Origin: an uncultured Clostridia bacterium
Lineage (GTDB): Bacteria; Bacillota; Clostridia; Christensenellales; Borkfalkiaceae
Direction: 5' to 3'
NCBI GenBank assembly: GCA_905235765.1
Contig: CAJOMM010000083.1
Span: forward strand, 1-5,345
Length of the DNA stretch: 5,345 nt
Numbering within the stretch: position 1 is the first letter of the stretch; every line of letters starts with the position of its first letter. The position numbers were made by a program, and so were the translations under genes. The notes beneath the pieces are model-generated. The model had not been told where the DNA came from and made no database searches. It saw nothing but the letters and a program-made list of their open reading frames with translations. Below, piece after piece: positions 1 to 5,345 of this stretch.

Positions 1-1719
1 TTGCTGTTACTGGGACTTTTATCTTTGGTCTTAGTCGATTATATGCAGCTTGAAATTCCTAAAATATATAAGACTTTGTTGCTGGGGATAAACAGCGGAT
101 ATATTGACGAGGCTAAAACGGTCGCGTTTGACTTAAACGCGCTTTTAGACACTATTTGCGCGCCTATATTCTACGTTATGCTTGCTATGATTGCCGGGAG
201 ATTTCTATGGCGCGTATGCTTTTTCGGCGCAAGCATAAGGACGGAAAAGAATTTAAGAAAAGAGATGTTCGACCACGCTCGTTACCTTTCACAAAACTAT
301 TTTCAGGTAAACAGGGTCGGAAACCTGATGGCGCTGTTTACAAACGATCTGGAAACTGTGGAAGAGTGTTTCGGTTGGGGACTGATGATGTTTTTGGACG
401 CGCTTTTATTAGGAGCGATGTCTTTATACAATATGTTGAGGGTACAGCCGATTTTAACGATTTTTTGTCTTATACCAATGGTTATCTTGCTGATAATCGG
501 TATGATTCTCAACAAGTATATGATGAAGAAATGGGACTATCGCCAGCAAGTGTATTCGGAGATTTCCGACTTTGCGCAGGAAAGTTTCTCCGGTATTTCC
601 GTAATAAAGGCTTTCGTAAAAGAAGCCAAAGAACTTTGGAATTTCAATAAACTGAATAAGAAGAACGAAACGGCTAACGTTGATTTTACAAAGATGTCGA
701 CTATGCTTCGCGTGTCGGTTACTCTGTTCGTAGAATCGGTAATATGCGTTATTTTAGGGGTTGGCGGATATATAGTCTACCTCGGTAATATTTCAGCCGA
801 GTCTTTGCTTGAATTTATCGGATATTTTACGGCAATAGTATGGCCGATAATGGCAATATCCGAACTTGTAGATATGCACTCGCGCGGTAAAACTTCGTTG
901 AACAGAATATCCGAACTTTTAGACGCGGAAATTGACGTAAAAGACGGAGAAGGCGCAGTAGACGCCGGAACAATTTCCGGTAAAATAGAGTTCAAGAATC
1001 TTACTTTCAGATATCCAGCGGGCAATCGAGACGTATTAAAGAACGTTTCTTTTACCATAGAGGCTGGCGAAAGCGTAGGGCTTGTCGGCAAGATAGGCGC
1101 AGGGAAAACGACTTTAGCGGATCTTATTTTAAGGATATATAACGTAGAAGACGGCACGCTTTTTATTGACGATAAAGATGTTAATACGCTTACTATAGAA
1201 TCCGTGAGGCGTAATGCCGCGTACGTTCCGCAGGATAATTTCCTGTTTTCGGACACGATAGAAGAAAATATTTCGTTTGCATCCGAAAAGGACAGAGAAG
1301 GGGTGAAAGAGGCCGCGAAATATGCTTGCGTCGCAAACGATATAGAAGAATTTACCGACGGTTACGACACCGTGCTCGGCGAACGCGGCGTAACCGTTTC
1401 CGGCGGACAAAAACAGAGGATTTCCATAGCGCGCGCGTTAATGAAAAACGCGCCTATACTTATTCTTGACGATTCCGTTTCCGCCGTCGATACCGAAACG
1501 GAGAAAACAATACTCGAAAATCTCGGGGTGAAGAGAAAAGGCAAAACGACTATACTGATAGCGCATAGAATTTCCACCGTTAAAAATATGGATAAGATAA
1601 TATTTTTGGAAAACGGAGAGGTATCTGCGGTCGGCACGCATCAAGAACTTCTCGTAAGTTGTCCGGCTTACGCTAAGATCGTTGCGCTTCAGAAACTTGA
1701 AGAAAAGGAGAACGCATAG
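1..1719 (+). CDS. ABC exporter half-transporter (membrane + ATPase), degenerate-site subunit, 5' partial
   Basis: This is a type IV (ABCB-like) exporter subunit in the cytoplasmic membrane that would export drugs, lipids or other amphipathic compounds using ATP. The transmembrane domain occupies residues ~1-295, with hydrophobic segments near 52-75, 128-145, 150-171, 238-262 and 270-290. The ATPase domain (~325-572) shows A-loop Y338, Walker A G363-T370 (GKIGAGKT), Q-loop Q411, signature VSGGQ 466-470, Walker B ILILD 486-490, D-loop 492-497 and switch His H522. The residue after the Walker B Asp is D491, not the catalytic Glu, so this subunit supplies the degenerate nucleotide site of a heterodimer, as in the TM287/BmrC/LmrC type. 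Codon 1 (TTG) lies on the window edge in the middle of TM1; relatives have roughly 15-20 more residues, so the true start is outside. The stop is one base before the partner gene. The substrate cannot be read from sequence. Confidence 0.93.
   Translation: MLLLGLLSLVLVDYMQLEIPKIYKTLLLGINSGYIDEAKTVAFDLNALLDTICAPIFYVMLAMIAGRFLWRVCFFGASIRTEKNLRKEMFDHARYLSQNYFQVNRVGNLMALFTNDLETVEECFGWGLMMFLDALLLGAMSLYNMLRVQPILTIFCLIPMVILLIIGMILNKYMMKKWDYRQQVYSEISDFAQESFSGISVIKAFVKEAKELWNFNKLNKKNETANVDFTKMSTMLRVSVTLFVESVICVILGVGGYIVYLGNISAESLLEFIGYFTAIVWPIMAISELVDMHSRGKTSLNRISELLDAEIDVKDGEGAVDAGTISGKIEFKNLTFRYPAGNRDVLKNVSFTIEAGESVGLVGKIGAGKTTLADLILRIYNVEDGTLFIDDKDVNTLTIESVRRNAAYVPQDNFLFSDTIEENISFASEKDREGVKEAAKYACVANDIEEFTDGYDTVLGERGVTVSGGQKQRISIARALMKNAPILILDDSVSAVDTETEKTILENLGVKRKGKTTILIAHRISTVKNMDKIIFLENGEVSAVGTHQELLVSCPAYAKIVALQKLEEKENA
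1703..1710 (+). promoter_or_regulatory. Ribosome binding site of second ABC gene
   Basis: AAAAGGAG lies inside the last codons of the first ABC gene, 10 bases before ATG 1721. It decides the start of the second subunit and supports coupled translation of the two halves, which would help keep their amounts equal. Confidence 0.8.
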
Positions 1720-1720
1720 T

Positions 1721-3601
1721 ATGAGGGAATATTATCCGTTATTAGTAGTAGGCGCGATAATCGGCGTTTTTTCCTTGGGATTTCTCGTAGCGTTTCTGAC
1801 CGTAAAAGATAAGAAAGAATCGTTTGGTTTTGACAGGCACATGAAAGACGGGGAAATAATCCGTAGGCTTTTCAAATACGCTAAGCCGTATTGGAAAAGT
1901 TTTTTGCTGGCTTTTTTCCTTATGATTTTCGCTATCGCATACGATATAGTTTCGCCGATATTACTCGGCAATATAGAGGATACCATAAAACAATCGTTTG
2001 AATTAGGAGCGTTGTTTATACGGGTGGGAATTTACGTCGGAATACTTATAGTATCAGTAGTAACCACATATATTCAAGCGATACTTTTACAAAAAACGGG
2101 GCAGAAGATCGTGTCCGGTGTAAGGGGCGACCTTTTCAAGCATATAGAAAGTCTTTCTCACGAGCAACTGCACAAGATTCCTGTGGGGACGCTTGTTACG
2201 AGGGTAACAAACGACACAAACGCGCTTTCCAGAATGTTTACGAACGTAATAGTTAATCTCGTTCAGAACTTTTTGGTTATAATAGGCGTTCTTGCGGCAA
2301 TGCTTGCGCTAAACCTTGAACTGACGCTGATGATTTTGTGTTTCATGCCGTTTATCGTGTTGTTTACGTTTATATTCCGAAAATTTTCCCGTCGCGCTTT
2401 CAGAAAGGTGAAAGACGCAACGACGGGTATCAACGTCTTTTTATCCGAAAATCTTTCGGGAATCAAGTTGACCCAGATATTCAATCGCACGGACAGAAAG
2501 ATGGAGGAGTTTGACAAACGCAACGAAAAAGTGGCAAAATCAAGGATGGAAGAGATTTTTGTATTCAGCACCTTTCGTCCGTCGGTTTATATGTTGTATA
2601 TTGCTTCGGTTTTGTGCGTATTCTATCTCGGCGGAAAAGGTTATCTTGACGGGACGACTTTTTTAGGACAGACAATAACTTCCGGAACAGTAGTTTCGTT
2701 TTATCTATATACGACTAAATTTTTTAATCCTATACAAAATCTGGCGGAGCAGTTTAACGTTCTTCAATCGGCGTTTGCTTCGGCGGAGAAGATCTTTACT
2801 ATTTTGGATATAGTTCCGTCGGTAGTCGACGAGCCTGACGCTATAGAGCTTGAAAAGATTGAAGGGAATATCGAATTCAAAGACGTATGGTTTAAGTACA
2901 CCGCCGACGAGTGGGTGCTTAAAGGCGTTTCGTTTAAGGTAAAAGCAGGGGATACCGTGGCTTTTGTCGGGGCTACAGGGTCGGGTAAATCCACAATTCT
3001 ATCTCTTATTTGTCGGAATTACGACATACAGAAAGGTCAGATATTGATTGACGGCATAGATATAAAAAAGATAAAGATTTCTTCTTTAAGGAGACATTTC
3101 GGGCAGATGCTTCAAGACGTATTTCTTTTTGCCGGAACGGTCAGAAGCAATATAGTATTGTATGAGGACAAGACGGACGAAGAGATAATGGAAGCTTGCC
3201 GATTTGTAAACGCGGACAAGTTTATATCAGAGTTAGAACACGGGCTTAACGAAGAGGTCAGGGAGCGGAGCAACAATTTTTCGGCAGGACAAAGACAGCT
3301 TCTTTCCTTTGCGCGAATGATAATACATCATCCCGAAGTAATGATATTGGACGAAGCGACGGCAAATATAGACGCGGAAACGGAATTACTTATTCAAAGC
3401 TCATTGGAAAAGATGATGAGCGTGGGAACGATGCTTATAGTGGCGCATAGGCTTTCGACGATACAGCACGCGGATAAAATCATCGTTCTTTCGCACGGTA
3501 ATATAATAGAGGAAGGCAATCATTTTGAACTTCTCGATAAAAAGGGGAGATATTACGAACTGTATAAGTTGCAGTACGAACGCCAAAAACTTAACGCTTA
3601 A
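1721..3601 (+). CDS. ABC exporter half-transporter (membrane + ATPase), catalytic-site partner subunit
   Basis: This is the second half of the heterodimeric exporter, 626 residues. The chosen start is ATG 1721, preceded by AAAAGGAG at 1703-1710; an earlier in-frame ATG at 1682 would add 13 residues inside the upstream gene and lacks this ribosome binding site. Residues 6-27 are an additional hydrophobic helix before a charged linker, and the usual exporter core begins near residue 44 with TM1 at ~61-82. Further membrane segments lie near 101-124, 176-198, 200-220 and 287-306. The ATPase domain (~383-626) has A-loop Y393, Walker A G417-T425 (GATGSGKST), Q-loop Q465, signature FSAGQ 520-524, Walker B MILD 541-544 with catalytic E545, and switch H576. 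The altered signature (A522 for Gly) and intact Glu complement the first subunit's defects, the hallmark of TM288/BmrD/LmrD-type partners. The one-base gap after the upstream stop implies translational coupling. Confidence 0.95.
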   Translation: MREYYPLLVVGAIIGVFSLGFLVAFLTVKDKKESFGFDRHMKDGEIIRRLFKYAKPYWKSFLLAFFLMIFAIAYDIVSPILLGNIEDTIKQSFELGALFIRVGIYVGILIVSVVTTYIQAILLQKTGQKIVSGVRGDLFKHIESLSHEQLHKIPVGTLVTRVTNDTNALSRMFTNVIVNLVQNFLVIIGVLAAMLALNLELTLMILCFMPFIVLFTFIFRKFSRRAFRKVKDATTGINVFLSENLSGIKLTQIFNRTDRKMEEFDKRNEKVAKSRMEEIFVFSTFRPSVYMLYIASVLCVFYLGGKGYLDGTTFLGQTITSGTVVSFYLYTTKFFNPIQNLAEQFNVLQSAFASAEKIFTILDIVPSVVDEPDAIELEKIEGNIEFKDVWFKYTADEWVLKGVSFKVKAGDTVAFVGATGSGKSTILSLICRNYDIQKGQILIDGIDIKKIKISSLRRHFGQMLQDVFLFAGTVRSNIVLYEDKTDEEIMEACRFVNADKFISELEHGLNEEVRERSNNFSAGQRQLLSFARMIIHHPEVMILDEATANIDAETELLIQSSLEKMMSVGTMLIVAHRLSTIQHADKIIVLSHGNIIEEGNHFELLDKKGRYYELYKLQYERQKLNA

Positions 3602-3614
3602 ATCAGACGAAACG

Positions 3615-3643
3615 AAAATCCGAGCGTAGTGGCTCGGATTTTT
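3615..3643 (+). terminator. Rho-independent terminator of the ABC operon
   Basis: An 11-bp perfect stem is formed by AAAATCCGAGC (3615-3625) and GCTCGGATTTT (3632-3642), with a 6-base loop (GTAGTG, 3626-3631). It ends in a run of five T (3639-3643). It begins 13 bases after the stop codon of the second ABC gene and closes the two-gene operon. The A-run on the left arm means it could also terminate minus-strand transcripts. Confidence 0.93.
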
Positions 3644-3654
3644 CAGTTGTAAAG

Positions 3655-3681
3655 GTGAATTATACTATTAAGTGCAACACA
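3655..3681 (+). repeat. Left terminal inverted repeat (IRL) of the IS30-family element
   Basis: It begins GTGAATT and ends TAAGTGCAACACA. It matches the reverse complement of 4711-4737 at 22 of 27 positions; the outer 7 and inner 13 bases are identical. The five differences are at repeat positions 8, 10, 11, 12 and 14, i.e. concentrated in the short stretch that reads TATACT here. The transposase is expected to bind and cut this end. Confidence 0.9.
3661..3666 (+). promoter_or_regulatory. -10 hexamer (TATACT) inside IRL, half of a predicted junction promoter
   Basis: TATACT matches the -10 consensus at five of six positions and points inward towards the transposase. No acceptable -35 lies 15-19 bases upstream in the present flank, so it is probably weak as inserted. 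If the right end of the element abuts this end, the outward TTGACA at 4726-4731 would lie 12 bases plus the linker length upstream. The motif is seen directly; the function is inferred from junction promoters known in circle- or dimer-forming IS families. Confidence 0.5.
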
Positions 3682-3716
3682 ATAGAAGGGGGAAAAAAGA
3701 AGTTCATATAAATCTA

Positions 3717-3725
3717 TGGTAAAAT
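3717..3725 (+). promoter_or_regulatory. Possible resident extended -10 promoter of the transposase
   Basis: TGGTAAAAT has the extended -10 form (TG, one base, then TAAAAT, 5/6 to consensus) and ends 36 bases before the transposase ATG. No good -35 lies at the usual distance (AAGAAG at 3697-3702), but extended -10 promoters can do without one. It would give a leader of about 30 bases containing the ribosome binding site. It is a weak prediction in an A/T-rich stretch. Confidence 0.35.
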
Positions 3726-3761
3726 AATGTTTGACTAAAACAAATAACCAGGGAGAGATAT

Positions 3762-4724
3762 ATGAACTATCATCATTTTACCATAGAAGAACGCTGTTGT
3801 CTACGGGAATATTACATAAAAGGCAAAAGTTACAGAGAAATTGCGAGATTGCTCGGTAGGAACGTGAGTACGGTTTCAAGAGAATTGAGAAGGAATTGCA
3901 CGTTTATGAGAGATGTGCCGAGATATTATCCGTATACCGCGCAACGAAAAAGTAATTTAAGAAACAGTTACCGACATCGAGGTATGTTTTGGGGCAAAGA
4001 AGTAATAGATTACATTGATGAGAAACTTGCATTAACGTGGTCTCCGGAACAAATATCTAATACGCCCTGCGAGTTAAAGATGCCGTCATTTAAGACAATC
4101 TACAGGTGGATAGACGAACGATATTTGAAATCAACGTTAAAGAATTTAAGGCGAAAAGGAAAAACACGAAAAAGATTAAAAAATGGCGGAAGATTCACGA
4201 CGGGGAAATCCATACGGAAGAGAGATAAAAGCGTGTATAAACGGTTAGAGTTCGGTCATTGGGAAGCAGATACGGTAGTATCAGGAATTGGTAAAACGAA
4301 AGCGTGTTTTGCCACGCTGGCAGAAAGGAAAACAAGATATTATATAGCTGTTAAAATACCAAACAGAAGCGGCGAAGTAATGGCTGATGCAATAATTAAA
4401 GCGTTATCACAATTGCCGAAAGGGGCAGTAAAAACGATTACATGCGACAGAGGAAGCGAATTTTCATGTTGGCGTGAAGTAGAAGAAAAACTTAATTGCA
4501 ATATGTACTTTGCCGACCCGTATTGCGCATGGCAAAAAGGAACAAATGAAAATTTGAACGGATTACTTCGGGAGTTTTACCCCAAAGGTCATAACCTTTC
4601 CCGCGTATCCGAAAAAACGTTGAAAAAGAATCTGGCGTTAATTAACGCCAGACCCAAAAAAGTTTTACATTATCAAAAACCTGTAGATCTATTTAACTTT
4701 TTTATCTCTATGTGTTGCACTTAG
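3762..4724 (+). CDS. IS30-family transposase
   Basis: A 320-residue DDE transposase that would cut and join the ends of its own element through a circular or tandem-dimer intermediate. An N-terminal helix-turn-helix (~6-45, including KSYREIARLLGRNVSTVSRE) binds DNA. The catalytic core follows, with D170 in GHWEADTV, D229 in TCDRGSEF and E263 in KGTNENLNG. The 33-residue spacing between D229 and E263 is the family's DD(33)E signature. Length is normal for the family and no frameshift or internal stop is seen. The ATG at 3762 has AGGGAGA (3750-3756) five bases upstream. The stop codon (4722-4724) lies inside the right inverted repeat, so the last three codons (Cys-Cys-Thr) are written by the repeat. 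The gene is more A-rich than the neighbouring ABC genes, in keeping with a mobile origin. Confidence 0.96.
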   Translation: MNYHHFTIEERCCLREYYIKGKSYREIARLLGRNVSTVSRELRRNCTFMRDVPRYYPYTAQRKSNLRNSYRHRGMFWGKEVIDYIDEKLALTWSPEQISNTPCELKMPSFKTIYRWIDERYLKSTLKNLRRKGKTRKRLKNGGRFTTGKSIRKRDKSVYKRLEFGHWEADTVVSGIGKTKACFATLAERKTRYYIAVKIPNRSGEVMADAIIKALSQLPKGAVKTITCDRGSEFSCWREVEEKLNCNMYFADPYCAWQKGTNENLNGLLREFYPKGHNLSRVSEKTLKKNLALINARPKKVLHYQKPVDLFNFFISMCCT

Positions 4725-4737
4725 TTTGACAATTCAC
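4711..4737 (-). repeat. Right terminal inverted repeat (IRR) of the IS30-family element
   Basis: The reverse complement begins GTGAATT and ends TAAGTGCAACACA, pairing with 3655-3681 at 22 of 27 positions. It overlaps the end of the transposase gene, including its stop codon. Where it departs from the left repeat, it reads TTGACA on the plus strand, pointing out of the element. Confidence 0.9.
4726..4731 (+). promoter_or_regulatory. Outward-facing -35 hexamer (TTGACA) inside IRR
   Basis: This is a perfect -35 consensus hexamer near the right tip, reading outward. In the present flank no fair -10 occurs 15-19 bases downstream (TCTAAT at 4753-4758 is 21 bases away), so it is probably idle here. 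If it fired, it would run antisense to the MFS gene. It could create hybrid promoters at other insertion sites, and with TATACT of the left repeat it forms the predicted junction promoter. Confidence 0.5.
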
Positions 4738-4742
4738 TTTTA

Positions 4743-5001
4743 TTAATCCTGGTCTAATGCTTCCAAACCGGTTTTTATTTTGGTTTTTTTGAGTTTAACG
4801 TTCTTTATAAACAGGAATATCACGGTTGCTATCAGCGTGCAGATACCGGCGTAGATGGGGAGTAAGAACCAGTCAAAGTCGGGGACCAGAAGAAGCGCGC
4901 CGAGAAGCATCGGAGTTATGGTCTGCGCCGCCATGGAAGAGGCGTAATAGTAGCCCGTGAACACGCCGATTTTCTTATCCGTGCAGAGTTCTACCACCAT
5001 G
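4743..5001 (-). CDS. MFS transporter, C-terminal fragment (SLC45/GPH-like)
   Basis: The last ~86 residues of a major facilitator superfamily membrane transporter. The visible part starts at CMVVELCTDKKIG and continues with GYYYASSMAAQTITPMLLG (a late TM helix), a short loop (VPDFDW), a last TM helix (LLPIYAGICTLIATVIFLF) and a charged Lys-rich tail ending LDQD. The MVVEL...GYYY...SMAAQ..TP pattern resembles SLC45/GPH-type sugar symporters of Clostridia; this is from memory of the family and the substrate is unknown. The frame stays open to a stop at 5034-5036 and has an ATG at 5022-5024, but the residues upstream of MVVEL (SALAEA, with Cys where Pro is usual) do not fit the family. They are antisense to SprA-like coding sequence, so I place the break near 5000. 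The stop codon is five bases from the IS tip. Confidence 0.72.
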
Positions 5002-5004
5002 CAG
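4996..5004. other. Composition and gene breakpoint (probable chimeric join 1)
   Basis: Left of this point the minus strand encodes an MFS transporter in moderate-GC sequence; right of it the plus strand encodes an SprA-like protein in GC-rich sequence. Neither gene has a natural end here: the MFS protein is cut in mid-domain and the SprA fragment begins in mid-protein. The base-level position is estimated from where each protein stops fitting its family. Confidence 0.65.
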
Positions 5005-5250
5005 GCTTCGGCAAGTGCCGACATGAAGAACCTCTACAACAAGATACCCCTGCTCAAGAAGGCCAATGCGCCGAGGCAGAACAACAACCGCCGTCAGCAG
5101 CCGCAGGCCCGCAACAAAAAGCCCGCCAAACCGCTTTCGGCGCAGGACTCGCTGGCCTTGGCCGACAGCTTGAAGCATGCCAAAATGATGGAGAACCTCA
5201 AGCAGGTGGGCTACTTTGGACTGCGTATCCTGACGGGCGTGAAGGACGTC
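5002..5250 (+). CDS. sprA: SprA-like gliding/type 9 secretion protein, internal fragment
   Basis: In-frame coding sequence reading QASASADMKNLYNKIPLLKK, then an Asn/Gln/Arg/Lys-rich linker with several Pro, and then GYFGLRILTGVKDV. SprA, the large outer-membrane translocon protein of the Bacteroidota type 9 secretion system, contains a section with the pattern 'S-x-x-D-x-x-x-LYNK-x-x-x-LK-x-x-N' followed by a variable basic linker and 'LR-L/I-x-x-G-V-R/K-x-V'; this fragment follows it in order. Only ~83 residues of a protein of over 2000 are present. ATG 5023 is an internal Met, not a gene start, and there is no ribosome binding site. The sequence is GC-rich, unlike everything to its left, and it is joined in frame to unrelated rhamnosidase sequence. 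Assignment is from recalled family patterns, not a search. Confidence 0.55.
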
Positions 5251-5259
5251 AACAGGCTG
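5242..5259. other. SprA/GH78 breakpoint (probable chimeric join 2)
   Basis: In one continuous frame the protein switches from SprA-like (…LTGVKDV) to GH78 (NRLISNVYW…). The residues DVN would fit both families, so a few shared bases around 5245-5253 may mark the overlap that joined them. Both sides have Bacteroidota-type composition. Confidence 0.55.
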
Positions 5260-5345
5260 ATCTCCAACGTCTACTGGGTCCAGCTCTCGAACTACCTCTC
5301 CGTTCCGACGGACTGCCCGCAGCGCAACGAGCGGCTCGGATGGAG
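5251..5345 (+). CDS. GH78 alpha-L-rhamnosidase, internal fragment
   Basis: The same frame continues as NRLISNVYWVQLSNYLSVPT and then DCPQRNERLGW, running off the window end. This matches the highly conserved start of the (alpha/alpha)6-barrel catalytic domain of glycoside hydrolase family 78 ('N-x-x-W-x-Q-x-x-N-x-x-S-x-PTDCPQR-D/N-ERLGW'), whose acidic residues line the rhamnose-binding site. GH78 enzymes remove terminal alpha-L-rhamnose from plant glycans and glycosides and are abundant in gut Bacteroides polysaccharide-utilisation loci. Only ~31 residues of an enzyme of about 700-1100 are seen. Having this barrel segment directly after an SprA segment has no sense as a natural protein. Confidence 0.75.

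Larger units (their letters stand above)
3655..4737 (+). mobile_element. IS30-family insertion sequence, complete
   Basis: This is a 1083-bp element bounded by 27-bp imperfect inverted repeats (22 of 27 positions match) and carrying a single intact IS30-type transposase. Size, one-gene organisation and terminal repeats fit the family. It sits between the ABC operon terminator and the end of a convergent MFS gene, so it breaks no visible reading frame. No convincing 2-4 bp target duplication flanks the chosen tips (left flank ends GTAAAG, right flank starts TTTTAT). The repeat similarity can be extended outward by five bases with one mismatch (TAAAG at 3650-3654, TAAAA as reverse complement of 4738-4742), so the exact tips are uncertain by a few bases. 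The gene is intact, so the element may be active. Confidence 0.88.

Noticed and set aside
156..650. Overlapping plus-strand open frame inside the first ABC gene
   Set aside because: It lies wholly within well-conserved exporter coding sequence, shows no family pattern and has a composition typical of an out-of-frame shadow.
777..1644. Minus-strand open frames opposite the first ABC ATPase domain
   Set aside because: They are antisense shadows of conserved ATP-binding motifs, with no ribosome binding sites or recognisable domains.
1682..1720. Upstream ATG at 1682 as start of the second ABC gene
   Set aside because: It would add 13 basic residues translated out of frame within the first gene, lacks a ribosome binding site as good as the one before 1721, and would put charges before an otherwise clean N-terminal helix.
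3731..3736. TTGACT as a -35 for the transposase gene
   Set aside because: A -10 at the usual distance would fall at about 3754, on the ribosome binding site and start codon, where nothing resembles TATAAT.
3602..3761. A small RNA or riboswitch between the ABC operon and the transposase
   Set aside because: The stretch is accounted for by the terminator, the left inverted repeat and the transposase leader; no further stable hairpin or riboswitch pattern is visible.
4726..4760. A complete outward promoter reading from the IS right end into the MFS gene
   Set aside because: TTGACA is perfect, but no -10-like hexamer occurs 15-19 bases downstream; TCTAAT at 21 bases is too far to claim.
4975..5178. 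Minus-strand open frame across the ~5000 join
   Set aside because: It spans a probable chimeric join, is antisense to the SprA-like frame and shows no family features.
5023..5345. A genuine new fusion protein starting at ATG 5023
   Set aside because: No ribosome binding site precedes it, both parts are internal pieces of known large proteins, and its left border coincides with a composition switch; an artefact is more likely.

Overview
The window reads as a piece of a gut-type metagenomic contig. The first ~5.0 kb look like a low-to-moderate GC Bacillota (Clostridia-like) genome: A/T-ending codons, a strong ribosome binding site, a paired ABC exporter operon and an IS30-family insertion sequence. 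The last ~345 bases are clearly different. They are GC-rich (roughly 58-67% in hand-counted lines, against about 35-52% in sampled lines upstream) and encode fragments of two proteins typical of Bacteroidota. The taxonomic reading is inference from base composition and protein resemblance.

Layout. Positions 1-1719 hold the 3' part of an ABC exporter half-transporter (first codons lost at the window edge). After a single base, 1721-3601 holds the second half-transporter. The two form one operon ending in a strong intrinsic terminator at 3615-3643. Their ATPase domains are degenerate in a complementary way: the first has Asp in place of the catalytic Glu, the second has an altered signature motif. 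This is the pattern of a heterodimeric multidrug-type exporter of the BmrCD/LmrCD/TM287-288 kind. Positions 3655-4737 are a complete IS30-family element with 27-bp imperfect inverted repeats and an intact DD(33)E transposase. Next, on the minus strand, comes the C-terminal end of a major facilitator transporter (stop at 4743-4745), cut at about 5000. From ~5001 a plus-strand reading frame gives a piece of the Bacteroidota cell-surface/type 9 secretion protein SprA. From ~5250 the same frame gives a piece of a GH78 alpha-L-rhamnosidase, which runs off the end.

How it works together. The two ABC genes are a functional unit. The IS is a passenger. Everything right of ~5000 is best explained as a chimeric assembly of short fragments rather than a natural locus, and the link from the ABC operon to the MFS gene is also uncertain because an IS copy lies between them and no target duplication is visible. 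The most interesting biology is in the IS ends: the positions where the two inverted repeats differ fall almost exactly on a -10 hexamer (left end) and a perfect outward -35 hexamer (right end). A circular or tandem-dimer intermediate would therefore assemble a strong promoter for the transposase. I found no convincing novel defence, CRISPR or RNA system.
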